DNA from: Azolla caroliniana
Lineage: Eukaryota; Polypodiophyta
NCBI GenBank assembly: GCA_043228905.1
Contig: JBHGNT010000010.1
Coordinates: forward strand, 14,694,001-14,758,000
Direction: 5' to 3'
Length of the DNA: 64,000 nucleotides
The translations under genes and the position numbers were made by a program. Below are positions 37,871 through 48,526 of this stretch, one piece after another (position 1 is the first letter of the stretch; every line of letters starts with the position of its first letter). The notes under the pieces were generated by a model. The model made no database searches. It saw only the letters and a list, made by a program, of their open reading frames with translations, and was not told the origin of the DNA.

Positions 37871-38719
37871 ATACATTACATAATGTATGTATGACACACA
37901 AATATACATATATGTATGTATGATACATACAGACATACCTATATGTATATTTGCATGTGTGTAGAAATTACAAAAGCAACCCCCCACTCGTAATCCTATT
38001 ATGAAGTTCTTCGCATTCATACATATATTCGATCCTCGAAAACCCACGGACCAACCAGAATGGTCACCTAGGTCCGAAACAAAATGAAATGGGTTAATCT
38101 AAATGTAGGATGAGATGAAGGTTGAAAACTCTTTTCCAACATTGGCTCCTTGCTTGCTTATAATTGTTAGAATTCTTTTCTCGAAAGTTGTTGATATCCC
38201 CCTCCATGTACTTTGTACATACTCAGAAGACTACTAACACGTGGTGTATTAGAAGCACTTGAATATTTGAGGCTTCGTGATTCCTTAGTAATGAGATCGA
38301 TCTTGATGAATTTGCCCAAGATATCTTGAATCATATTGCTCTAGATCATGCTTCTTGTTTGCGGTTTAAGAGTCCTTGTAATTACTTTAATTGACATGAT
38401 GAATAGGTTTTCCGAAACAAACTTATGGTATGTTCCTAAGAGCCCTTTTCAATTCAGAGCCTTACAACATTCCCATGAAACACTAACATTTTGGTGCCTA
38501 CAAGACTTTAGAGTTAATTCCTTTGAGATATTGGTGACCTCAAGGTTGTAACTTTGTTGAGAACTATGTTTGTAATTCAAATGCATGTTGTTGGTCAAAG
38601 AGTCATTGACATCGACCAAATGGACCGCTACATTCATTTACAATTCTTGACAATTCATGGTAATCTACCTTGCTAGATTTCATTGTTGATCTCTCAACCT
38701 CGAAGGGTTTTGGTGTTGC

Positions 38720-38859
38720 ACTCATTGTGGTAGATTAACTCATTAAGGTGGCACTTGTTATTGCATGCATGAAGAACATTAATGGTCAAACTCATTGTGG
38801 TAGATTAACTCATTAAGGTGGCACTTGTTATTGCATGCATGAAGAACATTAATGGTCAA
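38720..38859. repeat. Perfect 70-bp tandem duplication
   Basis: Two identical 70-bp units starting actcattgtggtagattaac at 38720 and 38790. I see no difference between the copies, which indicates a recent duplication or a very recent assembly-level event. Confidence 0.95.
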
Positions 38860-39079
38860 GATACACCAAATATAACTATGGGATAGGTATTTCAGCGTTA
38901 TGGCATTCCAATTGACATCATTAGTGAGCTTGCACCCTTTTACACCATTTTTGAGATGCTCAAACCACATATAAGAAGTTGTAGAATATGATTGTCTCAA
39001 CTCTTCATCAAAAGAAGCTAAGTTTCAACTTTTTGGATTATATGGTCTGGGTTCAAATGTACCTTTAGATATATGATAT

Positions 39080-39330
39080 ATCAATGAAATCACATTTAGT
39101 CATGTGCTTCTTCACCAAGTGTCTCATGTTTCGCTTCTTAAACCTTATGCTTTGAGCTCCATTCCCAAATCACATTATTCCTCCCTCACTCTCTATTGAG
39201 TTGTTGATGGACCAAAGTATGAGGTTGATGCCATTTTGAACTCCATGGTTGTGCAGAATAGCTTGTATTAATTGGTTAGGTTATATGCACAATGACAAAA
39301 CTTGGGATCTTCGTGAAAATTTCTCCAATG
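39080..39330 (+). pseudogene. Decayed Ty3/gypsy fragment (integrase C-terminus/chromodomain linker)
   Basis: The plus-strand frame reads HQVSHVSLLKPYALSSIP, then a stop, then DGPKYEVDAILNSMVVQ and further stops. This matches the end of a chromovirus integrase running into its chromodomain, and aligns in kind with the HPVFHSSLLEP...DGPEYEVAAILDS segment of the gypsy element at 41053-41475. It is an older, independent, opposite-strand remnant lying just left of the retrotransposon nest. Confidence 0.65.
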
Positions 39331-39466
39331 CCACAAACCTTGTAGGCTTGTAGCTAAGTTTCATCACTGATATTCTAATAAAGTAAGTTCCAATTCATGT
39401 ATTATAATTCATCGAACTAATCATCGAGGGGGATGGCATCTTGACAATACAATATGTCATAAGTTT

Positions 39467-39573
39467 TGTAAATGTGAACGTGCGGAAGCATATTACAAAC
39501 CGGCTCTACCGGATAGCAACGGTAGAGAGGAAGGTTCAATGGAAGCTTAACATAGAGAATATGCACGGGAGAG

Positions 39574-39620
<47 letters not shown>

Positions 39621-40149
39621 GAGAGAGAGAGAGAGCCCATGGATGTAGCTCAGTTGGAGAGAGAGAGAGATGGAGACCAGGTGGTCATGGGTTCAACCCC
39701 TACATTCCACAGTGGCATCTAGTGAAATAGAGATATATATGAAGTATATAATAGAGAGGTGAGGAAATTGGGTTTCGAACCTAAGACACAATGCGTGTAG
39801 TGTTATCGACTTACCACTAGGGTAAGTTAATTACGATACAATAAATAACACTCTGTAACTCTATACATACAATATGCTTGACAACACTATTTATACAAGT
39901 CCTTGGAGGATTGACAGAAGTACCATGTACTTCAATGCTCATACGAGCGACTGACACTAACTACAAGGACTCTGACTACCTAGTAGTCTAGACGCGTATA
40001 GGCTACTACTAGCCTTCCGGTTCACATTTGAATCCGGTTCCCCGATCCGGCTCCTGGTTCTGGATATCATCCAATTCTTTGTCCCGAATACTGATCCGGC
40101 TCAGGCTTACCCAGCCGATCCGGATCCGCTTGAGCTTGCGCGCTCAACA
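39467..40149 (-). repeat. 3' LTR of host copia (683 bp, contains a SINE insertion)
   Basis: Begins tgtaaatgtgaacgtg and ends gcgctcaaca. It aligns with the 447-bp right LTR, except that about 236 bp at ~39600-39838 is extra and holds two tRNA-like segments. Confidence 0.9.
39641..39838. mobile_element. Two tRNA-derived SINE-like segments inside the LTR
   Basis: Plus strand: an A-box tgtagctcagttgg (39644-39657) and a B-box gggttcaacccc (39689-39700). Minus strand: a B-box ggttcgaaaccc and an A-box ctagtggtaagtcg, whose complements lie at 39770-39820. They are head-to-head or tail-to-tail within the extra sequence of this LTR. Neither is a functional tRNA because the acceptor stem and anticodon arm are not formed. 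The absence from the right LTR shows that they arrived after the copia inserted. Confidence 0.6.
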
Positions 40150-40161
40150 CTCCCCCTCAAG
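40150..40161 (-). promoter_or_regulatory. Polypurine tract of host copia
   Basis: ctccccctcaag on the plus strand is CTTGAGGGGGAG on the element strand, directly abutting the 3' LTR. The same sequence precedes the right LTR of the plus-strand copia at 53901-53912. Confidence 0.85.
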
Positions 40162-40624
40162 CTCAACTTGAGGTCGGATCGTAGTGTTTGTTAGGAAACA
40201 GGTCCCTCCGGATGGGAAGTGAGAAGAACAGTGTTGATGAGCAACTCAGCCGAGGCCGATAGGCCGAGACCGAATCCGGATGTGGAGTACCCGACAACGG
40301 AAGATCCGGTGAGAACCGGATGACGAGTACCCGGCAACGAAAGACCCAGTGAGAATCGGATGACGAGTGCCCGACAAGAGCCGGATGATGCAGGCCCGGT
40401 GAGGAGTGCTCACCGGATGAAGGGACATATTCGTAAATATGTTTCTGAGAGTCCATTGGGGCTATATTTGTAAATAGCCGAAAAGTCATATTAGTATAAA
40501 TATGACTTAGGGCAAACTTAGTGTAGAGTAGTTGTCATTCTTGTTGGTGCAAGATTTGAGTGCAACCGTGTAAAGAGAGAGAGTGAGAGATGAAGAGGAC
40601 GTTGTCTCTGTTGTAACCGCCGCC

Positions 40625-41060
40625 TGTCAGGAACAATACTGAGACAGAGAAGGAATTAGTACTAAACGAAGGATTAGTACTATGAGAGGTGTAGAACTTC
40701 TTCGAGAGAAGGAAGGAGTGAGCGAGACGGAGAGAAAGAGAGAGATCGAGAGAGAGAGAGAGTGATGATAAGAAAGATATGTATTATATGAAGAGAATAT
40801 ACAATGGTGGCTAAAAGGCTTAAGACTAGCGTTGAACCAATTTGGTTCAACATAATGCCTAGTGCCCTCTTTTATAGTGTTTTCAGGAGTAATCCTGAAG
40901 CTTCTAGAATGTTCCAGAGAAATATGGAATATACACTAATTTCCTATAATAAAATGTAAATGAAAATAATATCCTACGTATTACAATAGATGGTCTAATG
41001 GTCAAGAGCTCGACCCATATAACCTAAGGTCATGGGTTCGAGTCTTGCCATATCATGACA
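40625..41060 (-). repeat. 3' LTR of gypsy element, with tRNA-like box pair
   Basis: Runs from tgtcaggaac to tatcatgaca. A purine-rich tract, gaaggggggatag on the element strand, lies just inside (41061-41073) as the polypurine tract. At 40989-41045 the plus strand contains an A-box-like tggtctaatggtcaag and a B-box-like catgggttcgagtc. Confidence 0.9.
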
Positions 41061-41475
41061 CTATCCCCCCTTCAAAACGACGAGTGTCACGAGTCGTCTT
41101 GGATTGAGGACCCAGTTTGTGTGGATATTGATGATGGAAGTCTTCAAGAAGAGCACGAGCATTGGTCACATTCTCGATCGGTTCCCAAGTACATTCGCTG
41201 GGGCTATAGCCTAGCCAATCGACTAGATAGTAGAGCTTGTTGCGAACAATCTTGGAATCAAGGATGGCGGCAACCTCGTACTCCGGCCCATCTTCAAGCT
41301 CGATCGGGGGTGGAGGTTGGATAAGACGTCCTGGGATGGTGCTTTCGTGGTAGGGTTCAAGGAGAGAACTATGAAACACCGGATGTATCCGAAGTTGAGG
41401 AGGTAGATCGAGACGAAAAGCGACATCATTAATCTGTCCAATAATACGGACTTGATGTGTCGTCGTAGCAGCCAC
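41061..41475 (-). pseudogene. Gypsy integrase C-terminus and chromodomain
   Basis: The frame at 41053-41475 contains LRIHPVFHSSLLEPY, then EYEVAAILDSKIVRNKLYYL, VDWLGYSPSECTWEP and IENVTNARALLEDF, a complete chromodomain with the aromatic-cage positions Y, W and W. In chromoviruses this module directs integration to chromatin carrying particular histone marks. A frame change joins it to the integrase part near 41480. Confidence 0.88.
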
Positions 41476-41479
41476 ACCC

Positions 41480-42236
41480 GATCTCCAATATTAAAACTGG
41501 ATGGAAGTCGATGACGATCCGCGTAGACCTTGTGTGTTTGTTGAGCTTGCTGGAGATGAGTAGATAAATCCGCTTGTATCTTGCGTAATCGCTCCAAACG
41601 ATCCTCCGCGCACGGATTTGTGGACACCTCTGGGGTTTCAAGTACACTCCACCGGGGGTGACATCCCCTATAAGCATAAAATGGCGTAACTTTAGTGGAT
41701 GTGTGGATAGAGTTGTTATAGGCAAATTCGGCGAAATGGAGAATATCTGCCTAGTCGTCCTGATGATAACTAAGAAAGCACCGCAGATACTGCTCCAACG
41801 TTTGATTTGTTCATTCAGCTTGGCCATCGGTTTGTGGGTGGTAGCCGGAGGAGAGGTTACAAGAGACCTTGAGCATGTTAAAAAGGTGCTTCCAGAATTT
41901 TGACACGAACTGGGGTCCACGGTCGCTGATGATACTATCGGGAAGTCCATGATGCCGACATACTTCACGCATGACAATTTCGACAGTGTCTTCACTGGAG
42001 ATCTCCTTAGTACATGGCAAGAAATGAGCCATCTTCGTGTATCGATCGACCACCGTTAGAATCGCATTGAACCCCTTAGAGACTGGAAGATCTGTGATGA
42101 AGTCTAGAGCAATGGATTGCCACGGCTTGCTTGGAATTGGTAATGGTTCTAATAAACCATATGGATGATGCCTTGGCATTTTCGCTCTGCAACATGTATC
42201 ACAAGTCTGAACAAAATCCTCGACAAATTGTCGCAT
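41480..42236 (-). pseudogene. Gypsy integrase core (broken)
   Basis: 42236-41811 encodes CDTCCRAK, ALDFITDLPVS, VVDRYTKMAHFLP, IISDRGPQFVSKFW and GYHPQTDGQAE, with the DDE aspartates and glutamate present. A stop follows at about 41810, and a second frame carries FAYNNSIH-type and HRLPSSFNIGDRVWLL sequence to about 41480. Inactive as it stands. Confidence 0.85.
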
Positions 42237-42254
42237 ATAGGGCCACTAGAATGA

Positions 42255-43214
42255 TCATTGTACTAAATGTAATGTTTTAGTACTACCAAAATGCCCAGCT
42301 GTATATGTGTCATGGCAGTTTTGAACTACTCGAAGGCGGCAAGAACCATTAGGAACATACAAAAGTTCTTTAAAGAAGAGTAATCCATCATGGTATTTGA
42401 ATTGCCGATAGTCCGTACCTGGTGGTTGCGACTGTGAACACGACGCTCGAGAGGGAACAATTTGTGCTAGTATAGCTTGGGCGAACACATCTGTCTTCAA
42501 GTCTTCACGTATGGTATCGATAACGTGGGAATTCATGGGCATGTCAAAGATCTGTGTTGCTTGTAGTCGTGTCGGTCCCAAGATGACTTGTTTTTGGTTA
42601 TTGAAAGCTGGCTCGCCGAGACGGGGTGCTAGATACGAACGCCGTGATAATGCATCTGCCTTCCCTTGGTGCTTCACCGGACGATATGTAATTTTGAAGT
42701 CGAAACGCGTGAGGAAGTGGGCCCACCGAGCTTGACGTCGATTCAACACACGAGCATCTTGAAAGTAGGCAAGATTCTTGTGATCACTAAATAAGGTGAC
42801 TGGATAAGAGGATCCCTCCAAAAAATGCCTCCATTGCATAAAAGAATCCACTATTGCCAATAGCTCCTTATCATGAATTTCGTAGTTAATTTCGGCGGCG
42901 TTAAACTTGCGTGAGTGAAAAGCCACAGGATGTAGCTTCTCATCATTCCCCTGTTGTGACAGAATGCTCCCCAATGCAAAATCCAATGCGTCAGCTTCGA
43001 TAATGAATGCTTTTTCCGGATCGACATGAGCTAGAATTGGAGCCGATGTAAATGCCCTTTTAAGACTCTCGAAAGCCATGTCCGTTTCTTCAGACCAGAT
43101 GAACGGTTGTCCCTTCCTGGTAAGTTGTGTGAGAGGTAGAACGATCTTTGAGTAATCTTGTATGAACTTCCGGTAAAAATTGGCAAAGCCTAGGAAGCAT
43201 TGCACATCCCGCAC
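42255..43214 (-). pseudogene. Gypsy RT thumb and RNase H
   Basis: A 319-codon frame starting RDVQCFLGFANFYRKFIQ, through EADALDFALGSILSQ and YEIHDKELLAIVDS to LFSDHKNLAYF and GKADALSRR, the usual RNase H and its aspartates. A stop separates it from the RT frame at about 43220. Confidence 0.88.
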
Positions 43215-43226
43215 CGAACGTGGAGT

Positions 43227-43976
43227 CTACCATTCTACCACCGTTTTGACCTTAGTTGGGTCCATGGAGATGCCTTCTGACGAAATGATGTAGCCGAGAA
43301 ATTCCACTTGGTTGCACCCGAAATTACATTTTTCCAGCTTTGCATACAGACCATTTTCTCGAAGTCGTTTTAGTACTAATAGTACATGAGAATCATGTTC
43401 TTCTTGGGTCTTTGAATAAACCAATAGATCATCCAAATAGATGATCAAACAATCATCCAATAGATCTCGGAATATATCATTAGCCATGTGCTGGAAGACT
43501 GCCGGTGCATTAGTGAGGCCGAACGGCATGACCGTATACTCGAAGTGCCCATATCTGGTGCGAAACGCGGTCTTCCATTCGTCTCCTGGTCGGATCCGTA
43601 CGAGGTTATATGCTCCCCCTAAGTCGATCTTCGTGAAGAACTTGGCACCATTGATCCGTTCTAAAAGACTTGAGATAAGGGGAAGAGCATACCTATTCCT
43701 GATTGTAACCTTATTCAGGCCACAGTAATCTACAACAAGACGAAGCGATCCATCCTTTTTCTTGACGAAGAAAATGGGCACGCCGGCTGGAGATTTCGAA
43801 TGCCGGATGAAACCATTTTCCAAATTCTCCTCTATATAGGCCCGAAGGACTTCCAGCTCGGTTGGTGACAAATTGTAGATCGGTCCCCATGGCGGCTCTT
43901 TTCCCGGTTGTAAATCGATGGGGCAATCGTACGGTCGATGATGAGGAAGTGTGTTGGCTTGTACTTTATCGAACAC
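43227..43976 (-). pseudogene. Gypsy reverse transcriptase
   Basis: A 249-codon frame with IRHSKSPAGVPIFFVKKKDG, RLVVDYCGLNKVTI, FTKIDLGGAYN, MPFGLTNAPAVFQ and the catalytic YLDD within LIIYLDDLLVYSK. The polymerase motif itself is intact, but the frame ends in a stop before the thumb domain. Confidence 0.9.
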
Positions 43977-44044
43977 ATCGGCATAATGACGATACTTCTC
44001 GGGAAGTTGAACGGTGGATCCTTCTTTAGTGGTGCTGGAGGGGT

Positions 44045-44566
44045 TTACTGATATTGCAAAGAGGAATGTATTTCCTCCTTGTGCCCTTCTTTATGCAACT
44101 GACGTAGCGAAATGGTTGCCATCTTCTGAGTTGACCCTTGGGTTTGTCGACACCGGATTTCTCTTGTTCTCCAATCTATGTCTAGATTATGTAACTCGAA
44201 CCACGGTAATCCTAAAACTATGGGATGTTCTGGGATACTAATAATATTAAATGATACTACACATGCGAAGTTATCTAGGACAATATTAATGGGCTCTGAC
44301 TCTTCTATGATATTTCCGGAAGCAATGGGACGTCCATCAATGACTACTACAGAGGCTGGACACTGGAGTTTTCTTAGGGATATCTTATGAGCTTGAGCAA
44401 ATTTCTTATCCATAAAGCAAGAGTTAGCTCCGGAATCTAGGAGTGCTAGGACATGTACTGGAGGGGTATTTTTAGTACTAACTATTACTTGGGCTACGAA
44501 CACATCACTAACTTGTTTAGAGGGAATGGAACCACTAATGGGCTGCACAGATCTAGGGCCGTCCAA
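44045..44566 (-). pseudogene. Gypsy retropepsin-like protease
   Basis: A 173-codon frame with VLALLDSGANSCFMD, the D-S-G-A active site of aspartic retropepsins, and ILGLPW-type HPIVLGLPWFELHN downstream. It is separated from the gag remnant by stops. Confidence 0.85.
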
Positions 44567-44699
44567 CCAAACAACTCCTATTTTGGCTGGGCTTAGTCGT
44601 TTAACTCTTCTTCTAACTGACTAAGGACATCAAATTTGTTCGCTAGATCTAGGCTATTAGTACTATTAGAACTATTAGTACTATTAGTACTATCAGATA

Positions 44700-45194
44700 T
44701 CCCTACTGTAATAGGCTCGGGTTTAGTACAATTAGAACTAGCAACTATTTGGTTTACCTGTCTTCTTGGCCTATGGGGACAATTTATTGCAATGTGTCCT
44801 GGTCCACCGCAGTAGAGACATAGTTGATTTGTTGGCGTCGCTGCTTTTCTTCTTCGGATAATGGCCCTCGACGACGTGTAGTGTCAATCTCCATCGGAGT
44901 CGAAGTATTCACTGGAGGCGCATTATAGTACTTCGTGGGAAGGCCAATCTTGGGTTCTTTATGAATCCCTTGTGTTCTGGGCCCTTGTTGTTGCATTGCT
45001 ACGATGGTTGCTTCGAGTTGTTGCACGCGTAACGCAAGTTCCCCATGCTGTTGTTGCGTTTGCTGCTTTTTTAAGGAGATTTGCTGAAGATCCCCCAGCA
45101 ACCGTTGGTTTTCTTGTTCCAGCGGGATGAAAGAAAAGAGGAATAAGAGATTAGTAGGAAATGAGAGAGATAGAAGGTAGGAAAATTGGTTCAA
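44700..45194 (-). pseudogene. Truncated gypsy gag with CCHC zinc knuckle
   Basis: Only the C-terminal part of gag remains: a Gln-rich coiled coil (QQTQQQHGELALRVQQLEAT), a PMEIDTTRRRGPLSEEEKQRR stretch and, in a shifted frame, the knuckle LCLYCGGPGHIAINCPHRP at 44764-44826 (C-x2-C-x4-H-x4-C). The large N-terminal capsid region expected before this is absent, and the LTR begins only a few bases upstream. Confidence 0.8.
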
Positions 45195-45196
45195 AC

Positions 45197-45612
45197 TATC
45201 AGGAACAGTATTGAGACAGAGACGGAATTAGTACTAAACGAAGGATTAGTACTATGAGAGGTGTAGAACTTCTTCGAGAGAAGGAAGGAGTGAGCGAGAC
45301 GGAGAGAGAGAGAGTGATGATAAGAAAGATATGTATTATATGAAGAGAATATACAATGGTGGCTAAAAGGCTTAAGACTGGCGTTGAACCAATTTGGTTC
45401 AACATAATGCCTAGTGCCCTCTTTTATAGTGTTTTCAGGAGTAATCCTGAAGCTTCTAGAATGTTCTAGAGAAATCTGGAATATACACTAATTTCCTATA
45501 ATAAAATGTAAATGAAAATAATATCCTACGTATTACAATAGATGGTCTAATGGTCAAGAGCTCGACCCATATAACCTAAGGTCATGGGTTCGAGTCTTGC
45601 TATATCATGACA
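45197..45612 (-). repeat. 5' LTR of gypsy element
   Basis: Near-identical to 40625-41060, but its inner terminus is tatca rather than tgtca and it has a shorter ga-repeat. The tRNA-like box pair is also here (45541-45600). Confidence 0.9.
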
Positions 45613-46061
45613 CCGCCTCTGTGTTCATCTATTGTATATTATAACATAGTGATAGTTTGCAGTCTGTGGATTGCCGTGGTTTTTCCCGTGTTTGGGTTTT
45701 CCACGTAAACATCTTGTGTATTATTCTCTTTACTGTATCGTGCGTACATTACCCGTTTTTTTGTGTTTGATCCTAGAATCGGTTGTGACCGAGCGTGTAG
45801 TCCTCACAGTGTTAGTGTCTGTAGTAGCCGGTCCTTCCATCGGGTTCCTTCTAGAGTCGTTCTGCCTTGCTCACGCTCCTCGTCCGGTCTAGTCCCGTTT
45901 CCCGCGACCCTTCTAGTTTCGCACACCTCGACCTCCTCGGTCGGCTTGTCTGCTCAACAGGCCCATCTCAACTCCTTCGCTGCTAAGACTTCGACACTTG
46001 TCAACCCATTGGTTACTCCGTTTCAGTGTCGACTTCCGTTGCCTTCTCGTCCGCTTGGCCT

Positions 46062-48521
46062 TTAGTTGATCCGCCTCCTCTTGCTTGCTCCGACTTGTTC
46101 AGATGTGCCAAATCCTTTGGTCAGCTCGGCTTCCTTTTTCTGCTTATCTCCCTCTTTGGTTCTTTCTTCCTCTCCGGCTCTTTGTTCGATGGCATCCGTT
46201 CCCGTCGAGACGCTAAATGTGGAGCATCCGTTCTTTCTTCCTCTCCGGCTCTTTGAGCTTGTTCCTATTCTCCCCCTCAAGTGCGGCACGTCGAGACACT
46301 GAATGTGGAGCATCTCCGAAAAATGCTGCAACTTGTCTGATCCAAGCGGCTTGGTGAAGATGTCAGCAACTTGTCGATCCGTGTGAACATACCGAAGTTC
46401 AACTTCACCGCTCAGGACCCGCTCACGAACAAAGTGATAATACACTTCTATGTGCTTTGTTCGAGCATGGAATACAGGGTTCTTGTCGAGTTGTATGTTG
46501 CTTATGTTGTCACAATAAATCAGGATCGAGGTCAGCACCTTGATCCGGAGGTCACGCAGCAATCACCGAAGCCAGATGGCTTCATAGGTGTCAATGATAG
46601 TGCCCTGGTATTCAGCCTCAGTGCTCGATAGTGCCACTGTTGGCTGCTTTTTGCTGCTCCACGCAATAGCCACGCTACCAAGAGAAAACATGTACCCGGA
46701 GGTGGATCGGCGAGCCGATGCATCACCAACCCAGTCGGCATCGGTATATCCGACTACCTTCCCAGCTATACCGTGTTGGTATAACAATCCCCGGTCCTTC
46801 GTGCCACTAACATACCGAAGTATCCGGTGTGCGCACTGAAGGTGCTCGACAGTCAGCTTCTGCATGAAATGGTTGATCACTCCGACCAGGTAACTAATGT
46901 CGGGTTGAGTGATTGTCAAGTATATGAGGCTTCTGACAATTTGTCGGAACCATTTCTCATCGCAGGCTGGTCTAGAGTCAGGACGTAGCTTCAAGTTCCG
47001 GTCTAGGGGTGTAGAGATAGGTTGGCATTCCGTCATGCCAAACTTGTACATCATATTCAACACATAATGGCGTTGTGAGAGCAATATGCCGTCGGGGGTC
47101 CGGATCACCTCGATCCCAAGAAAATAATGAAGGTCCTCCAGGTTCTTCATTTCAAATGCATTTGACAGTTGGGACTCACTCGGCTGATTTCATTGACTCC
47201 GGGTCCGGTGATGACTAAATTATCTACATAAAGCAAAATGCAAACCGAACTGTCCGGATGAACAATGAAGAGTTGGACTTAGAGGCCACAAACCCCATCT
47301 TATGCAACCGGTGCGTGATCTTCAGATTCCAAGCTCGGGGAGCTTGTTTCAGACCATACAACGATTGCTTGAGTCAGCACACTACCGACTTGTTCATCTT
47401 CGATTGGAAACCGGGGGGTTGGATCATATAGACCCGTTCTTCAAGATCTCCTTGAAGAAATGCATTCTTCACATCCATTTGGTGAAGATGCCATCTCCTT
47501 GCCACAACAAAAGCCAGTACCACACGAACCGTCGTCATCTTCGCTACTGGAGCGAAGGTCTCGTGATTCCATGGGTCTGTGCGTATCCTTTCACCACTAA
47601 CCAGGCTTTGTACCGGTTGACTAAACCGTCGACATTGTACTTTACCTTGTATACCCACTTACATCCGATCGGTTTACACTGTCGGGGAGGGTCAACCAGG
47701 TCCCATGTGTCATTGGGATTGAGTGGCCGCATTTCTTCCTCTATAGCAACACGCCAATTTGTGTCTTTTGTTGCTTCTGCGTAGCTCTCCGGCTCACGCA
47801 CTTCCGCCACCGTAGTCATGTACGCATAGTGATGCACCATATACTCATTGTAGCCGTACCTCATGACGGTTTTCTTCTGACGGGTTGACCAACGTAGCTT
47901 TTCGTTACCCGGTTTGAGGCCCTTCTTGGCTGGTTCAGACTTCCTTTCTAAAGATCCGCCTTCTTCTTTCCCGGGGTCTGATTCGCTCCGATCTGAACCT
48001 TCACTACCGATATCGTATTCCGGCATCTTTTTCTTCCCCTTCTCTTTGCTCGTGAACCGTCTCCTTGGTTCCTTGCGCATGGAGAGCATGACAAAGTCTC
48101 CACTACTCGTTAGTTCTTCACCTGACTGGTCATCCCAACTCAGCCGCTCATTCAACCCACTTAGCCGGAATGAGATCAGACTCTCTTCTAGAGTGCCAAA
48201 GTCTTCATCTTCTACCTAGACCTCCTCGAGCTCACTAGCCTCATCTTTCGGAATCGGGTCGGAGTCAGAGGTTGGAGCCGGTAGAGAGTACCATGATGCC
48301 GACTCATCAAACTTGACATCTCGGCTTACTCGGACTTGCTTAGTCCTGGGGTTACACTTATACCCCTGCTACTCATGCGAGTAACCGACTAGGATGCACT
48401 TCTCCGACTTCGGATCTAGCTTCTTCCGCTTCTCATCCGGTACATGCACATATGCTATGCTACTGAATATCCGAAGGTGCCTCAAATTCGGTTTACGCCC
48501 TAAATACAACTCGTGTGCAGA
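46062..48521 (-). pseudogene. Host copia integrase C-terminus, RT and RNase H
   Basis: From right to left: integrase tail SAHELYLGRKPNLRHLRIF (continuing the interrupted frame from 54313), a linker, then RT with [33 protein letters not shown] and a YVDN where YVDD is expected, so one catalytic aspartate is replaced. RNase H follows with YTDADWVGDASARRSTSGY, VALSSTEAEY, YCDNISNIQL and HIEVYYHFVRE, and ADIFTKPL near the end. Several stops and frame changes occur, for example near 47390, 47550 and 48370. Confidence 0.88.
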
Positions 48522-48526
48522 CACCT

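Larger units (their letters stand above)
40625..45612 (-). mobile_element. Ty3/gypsy chromovirus, internally deleted
   Basis: LTRs at 40625-41060 (436 bp) and 45197-45612 (416 bp) with the target duplication CCGCC at 40620-40624 and 45613-45617. The element is on the minus strand: gag remnant, protease, RT, RNase H, integrase and chromodomain read from right to left. At 4988 bp it is short for the class, and the gag N-terminal part and a recognisable primer site are missing next to the right LTR. Coding frames are broken at several places. Confidence 0.92.
40189..45808 (+). mobile_element. Solo LTR of a different copia family, split by the gypsy element
   Basis: Two pieces, 40189-40624 and 45618-45808, together form a 627-bp TG...CA LTR (tgttaggaaac ... 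gtcctcaca). It is flanked by the target duplication GTGTT at 40184-40188 and 45809-45813. Removing the LTR and one GTGTT restores the sequence seen in the related plus-strand copia (gtgttagtgtc complement near 53870). The right piece has cgtggtttttcccg and gggttttccacgt (about 45675-45707), a motif typical of plant copia LTR R/U5 regions. No internal region remains, so it is a solo LTR formed by LTR-LTR recombination. Confidence 0.8.

Noticed and set aside
37815-37925. CATA-rich inverted stretch as a miRNA hairpin
   Set aside because: The pairing is explained by microsatellite cata/tatg complementarity.
39641-39712. A functional tRNA gene suggested by tgtagctcagttgg and gggttcaacccc
   Set aside because: Acceptor and anticodon arms do not form and a GA repeat interrupts the D-arm region; it is better read as a SINE fragment.
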